Shown: positions 9,025 to 20,226 of the stretch, piece by piece | How positions within the stretch are numbered: position 1 is the first letter of the stretch | Layout of the letters: each line of letters begins with the position of its first letter | Assembly: GCF_041729615.1 (NCBI RefSeq) | Contig: NZ_CP154874.1 | Span: 2,981,001-3,045,000 of the forward strand | Direction of reading: 5' to 3' | Length of the DNA: 64,000 bases | Origin: Pseudomonas alcaligenes | Lineage (GTDB): Bacteria; Pseudomonadota; Gammaproteobacteria; Pseudomonadales; Pseudomonadaceae | Made by a program: the position numbers and the translations under genes | Notes under the pieces: generated by a model | What the model saw: only the letters and a program-made list of their open reading frames with translations | Database searches by the model: none | What the model was told of the DNA's origin: nothing

Positions 9025-10455
9025 ATGCGGGCGCTGTTCAGTGGGGTGGGGCTGATGTTGGCGGCCTTCGCTGCCGACGTGCTGGCCGCCACGGAAATCC
9101 GCAGCGTGCGCCTGTGGCGCGCACCCGACAACACCCGCCTGGTCTTCGACCTGTCCGGGCCGGTGCAGCACAGCGTGTTCACCCTGGCTGCGCCCAACCG
9201 CATCGTCATCGACGTCAATGGTGCCCAGCTGTCCACCCGCCTGGACCAGCTGTCGCTGAGCAACACGCCGATCACCGGAGTGCGCTCGGCGCAGCGTTCG
9301 CCGACCGACCTGCGCCTGGTGCTCGACCTCTCTGCCAGCGTCACGCCGAAGAGCTTCAGCCTGGCTCCCAACCAGCAGTACGGTCATCGCCTGGTGGTCG
9401 ACCTGTTCGACCAGGAAGCCGGCGCCGTGCCGGGTGCTCCGCAGGCGCCGCAGGCCAGCCAGCCGCCGGTCGCCAACACCGTGCCGCCGGTGGCGTCCGC
9501 TCCCGCACAGCCGAGCAAGCTGCCACCGGTGCCGGGCGGCAAGCGTGACATCGTCATCGCCATCGACGCCGGGCACGGCGGCGAGGACCCCGGTGCCCTC
9601 GGCCCGGGCCGCAAGCTCTACGAGAAGAACGTGACCCTGGCCATTTCCAAGGAGCTGCAGCGGCAGATCAACGCCGAGAAGGGCTTCCGCGCCGAGCTGG
9701 TGCGTACCGGCGACTACTTCATCCCGCTGCGCAAGCGCACCGAGATCGCGCGCAAGAAGGGCGCCGACCTGTTCGTTTCCATCCATGCCGACGCCGCGCC
9801 GCGCGCCGCCGCCTTCGGCGCCTCGGTGTATGCCCTGTCCGAGCGCGGCGCCACCTCCGAGACCGCGCGCTGGCTGGCCGATGCCGAGAACCAGTCCGAC
9901 CTGATCGGCGGCGCCGGCAACGTCAGCCTGGACGACAAGGACCGCATGCTCGCCGGCGTGCTGCTCGACCTGTCGATGACCGCCTCGCTGTCGTCCAGCC
10001 TGAACGTCGGGCAGAAAGTGCTGAGCAACATGGGGCACATCACCCCGCTGCACAAGCGCCGCGTCGAGCAGGCCGGTTTCATGGTGCTGAAGTCCCCGGA
10101 CATCCCGTCGATCCTGGTGGAAACCGGCTTCATCTCCAATCCCAACGAGGCCAAGAAACTCTCCACCATCAGTCATCAGCAGGCCCTGGCGCGCTCGATC
10201 ACCGCCGGTGTGCGGCAGTTCTTCCAGCAGAATCCGCCGCCCGGCACCTACATCGCCTGGCTGCGCGACTCCGGCAAGATCGCCCCCGGCCCGCGCGAGC
10301 ACGTGGTCAGCTCCGGCGAGAGCCTGGCCCTGATCGCCCAGCGCTACCAGGTCAGTCTGGCTTCGCTGCGCAGCGCCAACTCCCTGAAGAGCGACACCAT
10401 CAAGGTCGGCCAGACCCTGAGCATCCCGGCGACCGCCCTGGCAGCGCAGCCATGA
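9025..10455 (+). CDS. amiB: N-acetylmuramoyl-L-alanine amidase AmiB
   Basis: 476 aa from the ATG at 9025. In-frame ATGs exist at 9007 and 9019, but GGGGAAGG at 9009-9016 sits eight bases before 9025 and overlaps or crowds the others. A signal peptide (about residues 1-22, ending 'DVLAA') is followed by an AMIN septal-targeting domain (about 25-130), a Pro/Ala linker, a zinc amidase_3 domain with '[12 protein letters not shown]', 'SIHADA' and 'VETGFISN' (about 175-400), and a C-terminal LysM with '[16 protein letters not shown]'. It cleaves septal peptidoglycan for daughter-cell separation. mutL overlaps its stop by four bases (ATGA). Confidence 0.95.
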   Translation: MRALFSGVGLMLAAFAADVLAATEIRSVRLWRAPDNTRLVFDLSGPVQHSVFTLAAPNRIVIDVNGAQLSTRLDQLSLSNTPITGVRSAQRSPTDLRLVLDLSASVTPKSFSLAPNQQYGHRLVVDLFDQEAGAVPGAPQAPQASQPPVANTVPPVASAPAQPSKLPPVPGGKRDIVIAIDAGHGGEDPGALGPGRKLYEKNVTLAISKELQRQINAEKGFRAELVRTGDYFIPLRKRTEIARKKGADLFVSIHADAAPRAAAFGASVYALSERGATSETARWLADAENQSDLIGGAGNVSLDDKDRMLAGVLLDLSMTASLSSSLNVGQKVLSNMGHITPLHKRRVEQAGFMVLKSPDIPSILVETGFISNPNEAKKLSTISHQQALARSITAGVRQFFQQNPPPGTYIAWLRDSGKIAPGPREHVVSSGESLALIAQRYQVSLASLRSANSLKSDTIKVGQTLSIPATALAAQP

Positions 10456-12326
10456 GCGAGCCGCGGCGCATCCAGCTGCTGAGTCCGCGGCTGGCCAACC
10501 AGATCGCCGCCGGCGAAGTGGTCGAGCGGCCGGCCTCGGTGGCCAAGGAGCTGCTGGAGAACAGCCTGGACGCCGGCGCCCGGCGTATCGACGTCGAGGT
10601 CGAGCAGGGCGGCATCAAGCTGCTGCGCATCCGCGACGACGGCTCGGGCATCCCGCCGGATGACCTGCCGCTGGCCCTGGCCCGTCATGCCACCAGCAAG
10701 ATCCGCGAGCTGGAGGACCTGGAGGCGGTGGCCAGCCTGGGCTTCCGTGGCGAGGCGCTGGCCTCGATCAGCTCGGTGGCGCGCCTGACCATGACTTCGC
10801 GCACGGCCGATGCCGAGCAGGCCTGGCAGGTGGAGACCGAGGGGCGCGACATGGAGGCGCGGGTGCAGCCCGCGGCGCATCCGGTCGGTACCTCGGTGGA
10901 AGTGCGCGACCTGTTCTTCAACACCCCGGCGCGGCGCAAGTTCCTGCGCGCCGAGAAGACCGAGTTCGATCACCTGCAGGAAGTCATCAAGCGCCTGGCC
11001 CTGGCCCGCTTCGACGTGGCTTTTCACCTACGCCACAACGGCAAGACGGTGTTCGCCCTGCACGAGGCGCCGGACGAGATCAGCCGTGCGCGCCGGGTGG
11101 CCAGCGTCTGCGGCCCGGCCTTCCTCGAACAGGCCCTGCCGATCGAGGTGGAGCGCAGTGGCCTGCGCCTGTGGGGCTGGGTCGGCCTGCCGACCTTCTC
11201 GCGCAGCCAGGCCGACCTGCAGTACTTCTACGTCAACGGCCGCATGGTGCGCGACAAGCTGGTCGCCCACGCCGTGCGCCAGGCCTACCGTGACGTGCTG
11301 TTCAACGGTCGCCACCCGACCTTCGTGCTGTTCCTCGAGATCGATCCGGGCGTGGTCGACGTCAACGTGCACCCGACCAAGCACGAGGTGCGCTTCCGCG
11401 ACAGCCGCATGGTTCACGACTTCCTCTATGGCACCCTGCACCGGGCGCTCGGCGAGGTGCGCCCGGAGGACCAGCTGGCGGCGCCAGCGGCGGTGCAGCA
11501 GATCGTCCGGCCGAGCGGCCTGGCTGCCGGCGAGTTCGGTCCCCAGGGCGAGATGGGCCTGGCCGCCCAGGTGCTGGAGCGGCCCGCGGTCGAGCCCTCC
11601 GTGTGGCGTTCGCCGGGTGCCGGCTATCAAGCACCGCGAGCGCAGCCGGCCATCCCCCAGGCCGAGGCCCAGGGTGCCTACCGCGAATACTTCGCGCCGC
11701 TACCCGAGCAGCCGGTCGCGCTGCCGCAGAGCCAGGGCGACATCCCGCCGCTGGGCTACGCCCTGGCCCAGCTCAAGGGTGTATACATCCTCGCCGAGAA
11801 TGCCCAGGGCATGGTGCTGGTGGACATGCACGCGGCCCACGAGCGCATCACCTACGAACGCCTGAAGAGTGCCATGGCCTGCGAGGGCCTGCGTGGCCAG
11901 CCGCTGCTGGTGCCCGAGACCCTCGCCCTGAGCCAGCGCGAGGCCGATTGTGCCGAGGAGCATGCGCAGTGGTTCCAGCGCCTCGGTTTCGAGCTGCAGC
12001 GCCTGGGCGAGGAGAGCCTGGCGATTCGCCAGATTCCGGCCCTGCTCAAGCAGGCCGAGGCCACCCAGCTGGTGCGCGACGTACTCGCCGACCTGCTGGA
12101 GTACGGCACTAGCGACCGCATCCAGGCCCATCTCAACGAGCTGCTGGCGACCATGGCCTGCCACGGCGCGGTGCGTGCCAATCGGCGCCTGACCCTGCCG
12201 GAGATGAACGCCCTGCTGCGCGACATGGAGCAGACCGAGCGCAGCGGCCAGTGCAACCACGGCCGGCCGACCTGGACCCAGCTGGGCATGGACGATCTGG
12301 ACAAGCTGTTCCTGCGCGGCCGCTGA
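10452..12326 (+). CDS. mutL: DNA mismatch repair protein MutL
   Basis: 624 aa. The N-terminal GHKL ATPase has '[20 protein letters not shown]', 'DDGSGI' and '[10 protein letters not shown]' (residues 10-110), then a transducer domain, a variable Pro/Gln linker (about 345-430) and a C-terminal dimerisation domain. The C-terminus contains the endonuclease signature as '[12 protein letters not shown]' and a 'CNHGRP' motif near residue 600. This fits a nicking MutL, as expected in Pseudomonas, which has no MutH. It couples MutS recognition to strand removal. The start overlaps the amiB stop (ATGA). Confidence 0.97.
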   Translation: MSEPRRIQLLSPRLANQIAAGEVVERPASVAKELLENSLDAGARRIDVEVEQGGIKLLRIRDDGSGIPPDDLPLALARHATSKIRELEDLEAVASLGFRGEALASISSVARLTMTSRTADAEQAWQVETEGRDMEARVQPAAHPVGTSVEVRDLFFNTPARRKFLRAEKTEFDHLQEVIKRLALARFDVAFHLRHNGKTVFALHEAPDEISRARRVASVCGPAFLEQALPIEVERSGLRLWGWVGLPTFSRSQADLQYFYVNGRMVRDKLVAHAVRQAYRDVLFNGRHPTFVLFLEIDPGVVDVNVHPTKHEVRFRDSRMVHDFLYGTLHRALGEVRPEDQLAAPAAVQQIVRPSGLAAGEFGPQGEMGLAAQVLERPAVEPSVWRSPGAGYQAPRAQPAIPQAEAQGAYREYFAPLPEQPVALPQSQGDIPPLGYALAQLKGVYILAENAQGMVLVDMHAAHERITYERLKSAMACEGLRGQPLLVPETLALSQREADCAEEHAQWFQRLGFELQRLGEESLAIRQIPALLKQAEATQLVRDVLADLLEYGTSDRIQAHLNELLATMACHGAVRANRRLTLPEMNALLRDMEQTERSGQCNHGRPTWTQLGMDDLDKLFLRGR

Positions 12327-12484
12327 AGTCGCTCCCCCAATCGCTGCGTTAAAAATCGGTTCGGAATGCTCATTTACAGCGAGTAAACTGCGTTTCCTCA
12401 CCGATCTTGACCAGCCGAAGGCGGTTGCTGTGTAGCGCCTTGCCTGGGCTGCACTCGCGACGCTTGGAGAGCGATTTCAGAGTT
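12327..12484. repeat. Repeat-like intergenic sequence between mutL and miaA
   Basis: This 158-bp gap contains 'CGCTGCGTTAAAAATCGG', then 'CTCATTTACAGCGAGTAAAC' with a TTTAC/GTAAA inverted repeat, then 'GCCTTGCCTGGGCTGCACTC'. From memory, sequences of this general form recur between genes in many Pseudomonas genomes. No second copy is visible in this window. It precedes the miaA start, so it may also hold the miaA-hfq promoter. Repeat status is recalled, not tested. Confidence 0.4.
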
Positions 12485-13456
12485 ATGACCGAGCGCCTGC
12501 CCCCCGCCATCTTCCTGATGGGCCCGACCGCCGCCGGCAAGACCGATCTGGCCCTGGCCCTGGCCGATGCGTTGCCCTGCGAGCTGATCAGCGTCGATTC
12601 GGCGTTGATCTACCGCGGCATGGATATCGGCACGGCCAAGCCGGACAAGGCCACGCTGGCGCGTTATCCGCATCGCCTGATCGATATCCGCGATCCGGCC
12701 GAGAGCTACTCGGCGGCGGAGTTTCGCGCCGATGCCCTGGCCGCCATGGCCGAGATCAGTGCGCGCGGGCGCATCCCGCTGCTGGTGGGCGGCACCATGC
12801 TGTATTACAAGGCGTTGCTGGAGGGGTTGGCGGACATGCCCAGCGCCGATCCGGCGGTACGTGCCGAGCTGGAGGCCTGGGCCGCGGCCGAGGGCTGGGA
12901 GGCGTTGCACCGGGAGCTGGCGCGCATCGACCCGGAGTCGGCGGCGCGCATCCATCCCAATGATCCGCAGCGCCTGACCCGGGCGCTGGAGGTACAACGG
13001 GTCAGCGGCCTGAGCATGAGCGAGCACCGTCGGCGCCAGGCGGCGCAAAATAGCGGGCCAGAGGCGCCCGGCGCCGGCCATTTCCCTTATACTGTGGCGC
13101 AATTCGCCATAGCTCCGGTCGAGCGCAGGGTGCTGCATGAGCGCATCGCGCAGCGTTTTCGCCTGATGCTGGAACAGGGCTTCGTCGAAGAGGTCGAAGC
13201 GTTGCGCCTGCGGGGTGACCTGCATGCGGGACTGCCGTCGATCCGCGCGGTGGGCTATCGCCAGGTATGGGATTACCTGGACGGGCGCCTGAGCCGCGAG
13301 GACATGGCGGGGCGGGGCATCATCGCCACGCGCCAGCTGGCCAAGCGCCAGTTCACCTGGCTGCGCGGCTGGGACAAGCTGCATTGGCTGGACAGCCAGG
13401 CCGATGACAATCTGGCGCTCGCCTTGAAATACCTACAGACGGTCTCCATATTGTGA
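12485..13456 (+). CDS. miaA: tRNA dimethylallyltransferase MiaA
   Basis: 323 aa, matching the Pseudomonas family length. MiaA adds a dimethylallyl group to A37 of tRNAs that read UNN codons, the first step towards ms2i6A. The P-loop '[16 protein letters not shown]' lies at about residue 12, with '[21 protein letters not shown]', '[15 protein letters not shown]' and '[14 protein letters not shown]' downstream, all catalytic or substrate-channel motifs. The ATG at 12485 was chosen because the upstream in-frame extension falls in the repeat-like gap. hfq follows after 99 bp, as in most gammaproteobacteria; a 'TTATACT' box late in miaA (about 13087) could be an internal hfq promoter. Confidence 0.96.
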   Translation: MTERLPPAIFLMGPTAAGKTDLALALADALPCELISVDSALIYRGMDIGTAKPDKATLARYPHRLIDIRDPAESYSAAEFRADALAAMAEISARGRIPLLVGGTMLYYKALLEGLADMPSADPAVRAELEAWAAAEGWEALHRELARIDPESAARIHPNDPQRLTRALEVQRVSGLSMSEHRRRQAAQNSGPEAPGAGHFPYTVAQFAIAPVERRVLHERIAQRFRLMLEQGFVEEVEALRLRGDLHAGLPSIRAVGYRQVWDYLDGRLSREDMAGRGIIATRQLAKRQFTWLRGWDKLHWLDSQADDNLALALKYLQTVSIL

Positions 13457-13555
13457 TGAGACCCGTCTATTCGCCGTCTATCCTTGGCTTTTGGGGCTGA
13501 TACGGCATAAGCCATCTTTGCTTTACTACATTTGACACCTTAAGGAGTGCGGCAC

Positions 13556-13810
13556 ATGTCAAAAGGGCATTCGCTACAAGACCCTTACCTGAATACCCTG
13601 CGTAAGGAACGCGTACCGGTTTCCATCTATCTGGTGAACGGCATCAAGCTGCAGGGCCAGATCGAATCCTTCGACCAGTTCGTGATTTTGCTGAAGAACA
13701 CTGTCAGCCAGATGGTCTACAAGCACGCCATTTCCACCGTGGTGCCGAGCCGTCCGGTGCGCCTGCCCAGTGCTTCCGAAGGCGAGCAGGTCGAGCCGGG
13801 CAACGCCTGA
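13556..13810 (+). CDS. hfq: RNA chaperone Hfq
   Basis: 84 aa. Hfq is a hexameric Sm-like protein that pairs small RNAs with mRNAs and, in Pseudomonas, also works with Crc in catabolite repression. The Sm1 motif ('[20 protein letters not shown]') and Sm2 motif ('[14 protein letters not shown]') are complete, and the N-terminal '[14 protein letters not shown]' is nearly invariant. The C-terminal tail is short, typical of Pseudomonas. A strong AAGGAG (13542-13547) is eight bases before the ATG, which fixes the start over an in-frame ATG nine bases upstream. hflX begins 12 bp after the stop. Confidence 0.98.
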   Translation: MSKGHSLQDPYLNTLRKERVPVSIYLVNGIKLQGQIESFDQFVILLKNTVSQMVYKHAISTVVPSRPVRLPSASEGEQVEPGNA

Positions 13811-13822
13811 TAGGAGCCTGAC

Positions 13823-15124
13823 TTGTTCTTCGAGCGTCACGGCGGTGGTGAACGGGCCATCCTTGTCCATCTGGAAGGCAGCAACCCCGAGGCGGCCGAA
13901 GACCCGCAGGAGTTCCAGGATCTCGCGCTGTCTGCCGGCGCGGACATGGTGGCGCTGGTCACCGTGCCGCGCCACATGCCCACGGCCAAGTTCCTGATCG
14001 GCAGCGGCAAGGTCGAGGAGTTGCGCGACCTAGTCAGGGAGTCCGAGGCCGAGCTGGTCATCTTCAACCACACCCTCACGCCCAGCCAGGAACGCAACCT
14101 GGAGCGGGTGTTCGAGTGTCGTGTGCTCGACCGCACCGGCCTGATCCTCGACATCTTTGCCCAGCGCGCGCGAACCCACGAAGGTAAGCTGCAGGTCGAG
14201 CTGGCTCAGCTCGACCATATGAGCACCCGCCTGGTGCGCGGCTGGACCCACCTGGAGCGGCAAAAGGGCGGTATCGGCCTGCGCGGCCCGGGTGAAACCC
14301 AGCTGGAAACCGACCGCCGCCTGCTTCGCGTGCGCATTCGCCAGATCAAGCAGAAGCTGGAGAAGGTGCGCAGCCAGCGCGAGCAGGCCCGCCGTGGTCG
14401 TCGCCGCGCGGATATTCCCTCGGTTTCGCTGGTCGGCTACACCAACGCCGGCAAATCCACCCTGTTCAATGCGCTGACCACTTCCGCGGTCTACGCCGCC
14501 GACCAGCTGTTCGCCACCCTCGACCCGACCTTGCGCCGTCTCGAGCTGGACGACCTGGGGCCGGTGGTGCTGGCCGATACCGTGGGCTTCATCCGTCACC
14601 TGCCGCACAAGCTGGTCGAGGCCTTCCGTGCCACGCTGGAAGAGTCGAGCAACTCCGACCTGCTGTTGCACGTGATCGACTCCCATGAGCCGGAGCGCGA
14701 CCAGCAGATCGAGCAGGTCATGGCCGTGCTCGGCGAGATCGGCGCCAACGAGCTGCCGATGCTCGAGGTGTACAACAAGATCGACCTGGTCGAGGGCGTC
14801 GAGCCGCAGATCCAGCGTGACGGCGACGGCAAGCCCGAACGGGTATGGCTGTCGGCGCGCGATGGCAAGGGCCTGGAGTTGCTGCGCCAGGCGGTCGCCG
14901 AGTTGCTCGGCGAGGACCTGTTCGTCGGCACCCTGCGTCTGCCGCAGCGTCTGGGGCGCCTGCGGGCGCAGTTCTTCGAGCTCAATGCGGTGCAGAGCGA
15001 AGCGCACGACGAGAAGGGCGACACGCTGCTGGCGATCCGTCTGCCGCGTGCCGAGCTCAATCGCCTGGTCAGTCGCGAAGGGCTGAAGCCGCAGGACTTC
15101 CTCGCGCAACACACTTTGCAATAA
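13823..15124 (+). CDS. hflX: Ribosome-associated GTPase HflX (TTG start)
   Basis: 433 aa. The start is TTG at 13823, supported by AGGAG at 13812-13816 and by the family N-terminus 'MFFERHGGGERAILVHLE'. HflX is a GTPase that binds 50S subunits and splits stalled ribosomes under stress. An N-terminal ATP/GTP-binding domain (about 1-190, with 'NHTLTPSQERNLE' and 'GGIGLRGPGETQLE') precedes the G domain: G1 'GYTNAGKST', G3 'DTVGFIRHLPH', G4 'NKID'. It lies between hfq and hflKC, the conserved hflA-locus order. Confidence 0.96.
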   Translation: MFFERHGGGERAILVHLEGSNPEAAEDPQEFQDLALSAGADMVALVTVPRHMPTAKFLIGSGKVEELRDLVRESEAELVIFNHTLTPSQERNLERVFECRVLDRTGLILDIFAQRARTHEGKLQVELAQLDHMSTRLVRGWTHLERQKGGIGLRGPGETQLETDRRLLRVRIRQIKQKLEKVRSQREQARRGRRRADIPSVSLVGYTNAGKSTLFNALTTSAVYAADQLFATLDPTLRRLELDDLGPVVLADTVGFIRHLPHKLVEAFRATLEESSNSDLLLHVIDSHEPERDQQIEQVMAVLGEIGANELPMLEVYNKIDLVEGVEPQIQRDGDGKPERVWLSARDGKGLELLRQAVAELLGEDLFVGTLRLPQRLGRLRAQFFELNAVQSEAHDEKGDTLLAIRLPRAELNRLVSREGLKPQDFLAQHTLQ

Positions 15125-15219
15125 AGCCCGTGCCGCCGTTTTTGCGGCGGTTCGGGTGCTTCGGTAGCATGGGCTGGCGCGCCGTTGGCGCGTCTTCGCT
15201 TTATCAGATGGAGAGCGCT

Positions 15220-16368
15220 ATGGCTTGGAATGAGCCGGGTGGCAACTCGAACAACCAGGATCCCTGGGGCGGCCGCAAGGGCGGTGGACGCCAGGGCCCG
15301 CCGGACCTCGACGAAGCCTTCCGCAAACTGCAGGAGAGCCTCAACGGCATCTTCGGCGGCGGCAAGAAACGCGATGGTGATGGCCAGGGCGGTGGCTGGG
15401 GCATGCTCGGCATCGGTGCCGCGCTGCTGGTGGCCGTGTGGCTGTGGAACGCGGTGTACATCGTCGACGCCCAGGAGCAGGCGGTGATCCTGCGCCTCGG
15501 CAAGTACCAGGAAACTGTCGGCCAGGGTCTGAACATCTACTTCCCGCCCTTCGAGAAGAAGTTCCAGGAGAACGTGACCCGCGAGCGCTCCTTCTCCAAG
15601 GAAGGGCAGATGCTCACCGAGGACGAGAACATCGTCGAGGTGCCGCTGACCGTGCAGTACAAGATCAGCAACCTCAAGGACTTCGTGCTCAACGTCGATG
15701 CCCCCGAGGTCAGCCTGCAGCATGCCACCGAGAGTGCCCTGCGCCACGTCGCCGGCTCCACCTCGATGGACGAGGTGATCACCCTCGGCCGCGAGCAGAT
15801 GGGCCAGGAAGTCAGCAAGCGCCTGCAGGGCTTCCTCGACGACTACGGCACCGGCATCACCGTCACCCAGGTCAACATCCAGCGCGCCACGGCTCCGGCC
15901 GAGGTCAAGGATGCCTTCGACGACGTGATTCGTGCCCGCGAGGACGAGCAGCGCGAGAAGAACCAGGCCGAGACCTACGCCAACGGCGTGGTGCCCGAGG
16001 CCCGCGGCCAGGCCCAGCGCATCATCGAGGACGCCAACGGCTACCGCGACGAGGTGGTGGCCCGCGCCCAGGGTGAGGCCGATCGCTTCAGCAAGCTGGT
16101 GACCGAGTACCGCAAGGCGCCCGAGGTCACCCGCCAACGCCTGTACCTGGACACCATGCAGCAGGTCTTCAGCAATACCAGCAAGGTGCTGGTGACCGGC
16201 CAGGAAGGGCAGAACAACCTGTTGTACCTGCCACTGGACAAGATGATCGACAACCGTGGCGCCACCGGCGGCAATCAGTCGGGCGCCCCGAGCGCCAGCG
16301 GCGAGACCGCTACCCGCATCATCAACACTGTCGAGCGTGGCGATCTGCGTTCTAGGGAGAGCCGCTGA
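15220..16368 (+). CDS. hflK: FtsH protease modulator HflK
   Basis: 382 aa. A Gly/Asn-rich cytoplasmic N-terminus (residues 1-65, 'GGRKGGGRQGPP') is followed by one membrane helix ('GMLGIGAALLVAVWLWNAV') and an SPFH/band-7 domain facing the periplasm ('EQAVILRLGKYQETVGQGL', 'VDEVITLGREQMG'-like), then a coiled region rich in Ala, Arg and Glu. HflK with HflC forms a large cage around FtsH and limits its access to membrane substrates. The ATG at 15220 was preferred because the open frame upstream overlaps hflX. It shares ATGA with hflC. Confidence 0.95.
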   Translation: MAWNEPGGNSNNQDPWGGRKGGGRQGPPDLDEAFRKLQESLNGIFGGGKKRDGDGQGGGWGMLGIGAALLVAVWLWNAVYIVDAQEQAVILRLGKYQETVGQGLNIYFPPFEKKFQENVTRERSFSKEGQMLTEDENIVEVPLTVQYKISNLKDFVLNVDAPEVSLQHATESALRHVAGSTSMDEVITLGREQMGQEVSKRLQGFLDDYGTGITVTQVNIQRATAPAEVKDAFDDVIRAREDEQREKNQAETYANGVVPEARGQAQRIIEDANGYRDEVVARAQGEADRFSKLVTEYRKAPEVTRQRLYLDTMQQVFSNTSKVLVTGQEGQNNLLYLPLDKMIDNRGATGGNQSGAPSASGETATRIINTVERGDLRSRESR

Positions 16369-17237
16369 TGAGCAACAAGTCGCTGTTTGCCCTGATCGGG
16401 GGCGTGCTCTTCGCCATCGTGGCGTGGAATAGCCTGTACATCGTCTACGAGACGGAAAAGGCCGTACTGCTGCAGTTCGGTAAGATCCAGGTGGCCGACG
16501 TGAAGCCTGGCCTGCACCTCAAGGTGCCGGTGATGAACCAGGTGCGCAAGTTCGACGCGCGCCTGCTGACCCTGGAGTCGCCGATCCAGCGTGTACTCAC
16601 CCTGGAGAAGAAGGCGGTGATGGTCGATGCCTTCGCCAAGTGGCGGGTGGCTGACGCCGAACGCTATTACACCGCCACTTCCGGTATCCGCCAGATCGCC
16701 GACGACCGCCTGTCGCAGCGCCTGATTACCGCCCTGGCCAACCAGTTCGGTACCCGCACCCTGCATGAGGTGGTGTCCGGCGAGCGCGATGCGCTGATGG
16801 CGGCCATCACCAAGTCGCTCAACGGCATGGCGCAGAAGGAGCTGGGCATCGAGGTGGTGGACGTGCGCGTCAAGGCCATCGACCTGCCGAAGGAGGTCTA
16901 CCGCAGCGTGTTCGACCGCATGAGCTCCGAGCGCGAGCGCGAGGCCCGCGAGCACCGTGCCAAGGGGCGCGAGCTGGCTGAGGGTATTCGCGCCGACGCC
17001 GACCGGCAGAAGCGCGTGATCCTTGCCGAAGCCTATCGCGAGGCCGAGGAGATTCGCGGTGACGGCGATGCCAAGGCGGCTTCGATCTACGCGGCCGCCT
17101 ATGGCCAGGACGCCGAGTTCTACGCCTTCTACCGTAGCCTGGGCGCCTACCGCGACAGCTTCTCGAGCAAGAACGACGTGCTGGTGCTGGATCCGAAGAG
17201 CGAATTCTTCCGCTATCTGCAGCAGTCCAAGCCCTGA
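16368..17237 (+). CDS. hflC: FtsH protease modulator HflC
   Basis: 289 aa. A single N-terminal membrane helix (about residues 5-24) leads to an SPFH domain ('EKAVLLQFGKIQVADVKPGLH') and a charged coiled-coil segment rich in Arg/Glu ('RMSSEREREAREHRAKG', about 185-250). It is the partner of HflK in the FtsH-modulating membrane complex. Its ATG overlaps the last base of the hflK stop. A terminator follows about 70 bp downstream. Confidence 0.95.
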   Translation: MSNKSLFALIGGVLFAIVAWNSLYIVYETEKAVLLQFGKIQVADVKPGLHLKVPVMNQVRKFDARLLTLESPIQRVLTLEKKAVMVDAFAKWRVADAERYYTATSGIRQIADDRLSQRLITALANQFGTRTLHEVVSGERDALMAAITKSLNGMAQKELGIEVVDVRVKAIDLPKEVYRSVFDRMSSEREREAREHRAKGRELAEGIRADADRQKRVILAEAYREAEEIRGDGDAKAASIYAAAYGQDAEFYAFYRSLGAYRDSFSSKNDVLVLDPKSEFFRYLQQSKP

Positions 17238-17274
17238 TGGCAGCATCCCGGCGCGGCCGTTCGGCCGCGTCGGG

Positions 17275-17302
17275 GTGACCTCCGGGGAAAACGTGTTATC
17301 AT
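17275..17302 (+). promoter_or_regulatory. Candidate promoter upstream of the DUF2065 gene
   Basis: GTGACC (17275-17280) and an extended -10 'TGTTATCAT' (-10 hexamer TATCAT, 17297-17302) are 16 bp apart. If used, the transcript would start at about 17309 and run straight into the hairpin at 17309-17332, giving an attenuator-like layout. Predicted by eye. Confidence 0.4.
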
Positions 17303-17308
17303 GGGTCA

Positions 17309-17332
17309 GCCGGGAAAATGCCCGGCTTTTTT
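17309..17332 (+). terminator. Terminator after hflKC
   Basis: GCCGGG (17309-17314), loop AAAATG and CCCGGC (17321-17326), followed by six T. A textbook Rho-independent terminator, 72 bp after the hflC stop and 16 bp before the next ATG. Confidence 0.85.
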
Positions 17333-17347
17333 GCGTCTGCGGGAATC

Positions 17348-17533
17348 ATGTGGCAGGAACTGGGCATCGCCTTTTGTCTGATGTTGGTGCTGGAAGGCAT
17401 CCTGCCCTTCCTCTATCCGCGGCGTTGGCGCGGCGCGATCGCGCAACTGGCACAGTTGCCCGACCGTCAGCTGCGCCTCATGGGGCTGGCCAGCATGCTG
17501 CTGGGGACCGCCCTCCTGTATCTGCTTCACTGA
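17348..17533 (+). CDS. DUF2065 (YjeT-like) small inner-membrane protein
   Basis: 61 aa from ATG 17348 ('[17 protein letters not shown]'). Two hydrophobic helices (about residues 4-22 and 42-60) flank a short basic loop '[20 protein letters not shown]'. This is the DUF2065/YjeT pattern, found next to hflC and purA in many gammaproteobacteria. Function is unknown. It is separated from hflC by a terminator and lies 34 bp before hisZ. Confidence 0.85.
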   Translation: MWQELGIAFCLMLVLEGILPFLYPRRWRGAIAQLAQLPDRQLRLMGLASMLLGTALLYLLH

Positions 17534-17567
17534 AGGCTGCCGCCCGTACCGAGAGGGGAATGGCGAA

Positions 17568-18755
17568 ATGGCAACGGTAGACCGCTGGCTCCTGCCAGAT
17601 GGCATCGAAGAAGTACTGCCGCCGGAAGCGGCACTGATCGAGGCGGCACGCCGCCAGGTGCTGGATCTGTTCCAGCGTTGGGGCTACGAGTTCGTCGTCA
17701 CCCCGCACATCGAATATCTCGAGTCCCTGCTCACCGGTGCCGGCCAGGACTTGGACCTGCGCACCTTCAAGGTGACCGACCCGCTGTCCGGCCGGCAAAT
17801 GGGCTTCCGCGCCGACATCACCCCGCAGGTGGCACGGATGGATGCCCACACCCTGCGTCGTGAGGGCCCCAGCCGCCTGTGCTATGCCGGCAGCGTGCTG
17901 CACGCCAAGCCGCGCGCCCTGGCCACCTCGCGCAGCCCGATCCAGCTGGGCGCCGAGCTGTACGGCGACGCCAGCCCGGCCAGCGACGTGGAAGTCATCA
18001 GCCTGATGCTCGATACCCTGGCCCTGGCCCGCGTGCCGGACGTGCACATGGACCTCGGCCATGTCGGCATCTATCGCGGCCTGGCCCGTGCCGCTGGCCT
18101 GTCCGGGGAGACCGAGCAGCAGCTGTTCGACGCCCTGCAGCGCAAGGCGGTGGATGAGGTCGATGCCCTCACCGAGTCCCTGCAACCGCACCTAGCCAGC
18201 ATGCTGCGCGCCCTGGTCGAGCTGTGCGGCGGCCGCGAGGTGCTGGACCTGGCCCAGGCGGCCCTGGTCGAGGCGCCGGTCGAAGTACATGCCGCGCTGG
18301 ATCAGCTGGTGGCTATCGCTGACCAGCTGGAGCTGCGCTATCCCGAGCTGCCGCTGTACTTCGACCTCGGCGAGCTGCGCGGCTATCACTATCACACCGG
18401 TGTGGTGTTCGCCGCCTTCGTGCCGGGCGTCGGCCAGTCCATCGCCCAGGGCGGCCGCTACGACGACGTCGGCGGCAATTTCGGCCGGGCGCGTCCGGCC
18501 ACCGGTTTTTCCACCGACCTGAAGACCCTGGTCACCCTCGGTGACATGCAGGTCGAGGCGCCGGCCGCCGGTGTGTGGGCGCCGGATCACCACGACCTGT
18601 ACCTGTGGCAGGCCGTACAGCGCCTGCGTGGTGAAGGGGTGCGCGTAGTCCAGGCCCTGCCCGGACAGGATGTGAGCGCGGCGGGCGAGGCGGGCTGCGA
18701 CCGCCAGCTGCAGCTGCGCGACGGACGTTGGCAAGTGGCGCCGCTGGCGTCCTGA
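17568..18755 (+). CDS. hisZ: ATP phosphoribosyltransferase regulatory subunit HisZ
   Basis: 395 aa. HisZ is a catalytically inactive paralogue of histidyl-tRNA synthetase that pairs with short-form HisG, the first enzyme of histidine synthesis. Class II synthetase motifs survive in altered form ('[17 protein letters not shown]', '[15 protein letters not shown]', '[11 protein letters not shown]'), while the anticodon-binding domain is missing, consistent with HisZ length. It sits 55 bp upstream of purA, the usual Pseudomonas position away from the his operon. Confidence 0.93.
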   Translation: MATVDRWLLPDGIEEVLPPEAALIEAARRQVLDLFQRWGYEFVVTPHIEYLESLLTGAGQDLDLRTFKVTDPLSGRQMGFRADITPQVARMDAHTLRREGPSRLCYAGSVLHAKPRALATSRSPIQLGAELYGDASPASDVEVISLMLDTLALARVPDVHMDLGHVGIYRGLARAAGLSGETEQQLFDALQRKAVDEVDALTESLQPHLASMLRALVELCGGREVLDLAQAALVEAPVEVHAALDQLVAIADQLELRYPELPLYFDLGELRGYHYHTGVVFAAFVPGVGQSIAQGGRYDDVGGNFGRARPATGFSTDLKTLVTLGDMQVEAPAAGVWAPDHHDLYLWQAVQRLRGEGVRVVQALPGQDVSAAGEAGCDRQLQLRDGRWQVAPLAS

Positions 18756-18798
18756 CGAGTTTTCCGCCGGCTGCGGCCGGCATCGAGCTTCCGAATAG

Positions 18799-20106
<1,308 letters not shown>

Positions 20107-20120
20107 TCCTGCCGTAACGG

Positions 20121-20147
20121 AAAAGGCCGCCTCGAGCGGCCTTTTTT
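20121..20147 (+). terminator. purA terminator
   Basis: AAAAGGCCGC (20121-20130), loop CTCGA, GCGGCC then six T. Perfect stem plus U tract, directly after purA. Confidence 0.9.
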
Positions 20148-20181
20148 GTGGGCACGATTTCTGCGGGGCAAATCGCAGGCA

Positions 20182-20209
20182 ATAAAAAGGCCGGCTTGTG
20201 GCCGGCCTT
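20182..20209 (-). terminator. ppa terminator
   Basis: AAGGCCGGC (20187-20195), loop TTGTG, GCCGGCCTT (20201-20209); on the minus strand the stem is followed by TTTTTA. It lies 18 bases past the ppa stop and tail to tail with the purA terminator, giving a doubly insulated convergent boundary. Confidence 0.85.
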
Positions 20210-20226
20210 CAGGGGGTGGTGTTGGC

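Noticed and set aside
12407..12484. Upstream in-frame extension of miaA
   Set aside because: It would begin in the repeat-like gap and is not family sequence; ATG 12485 gives the normal 323 residues.
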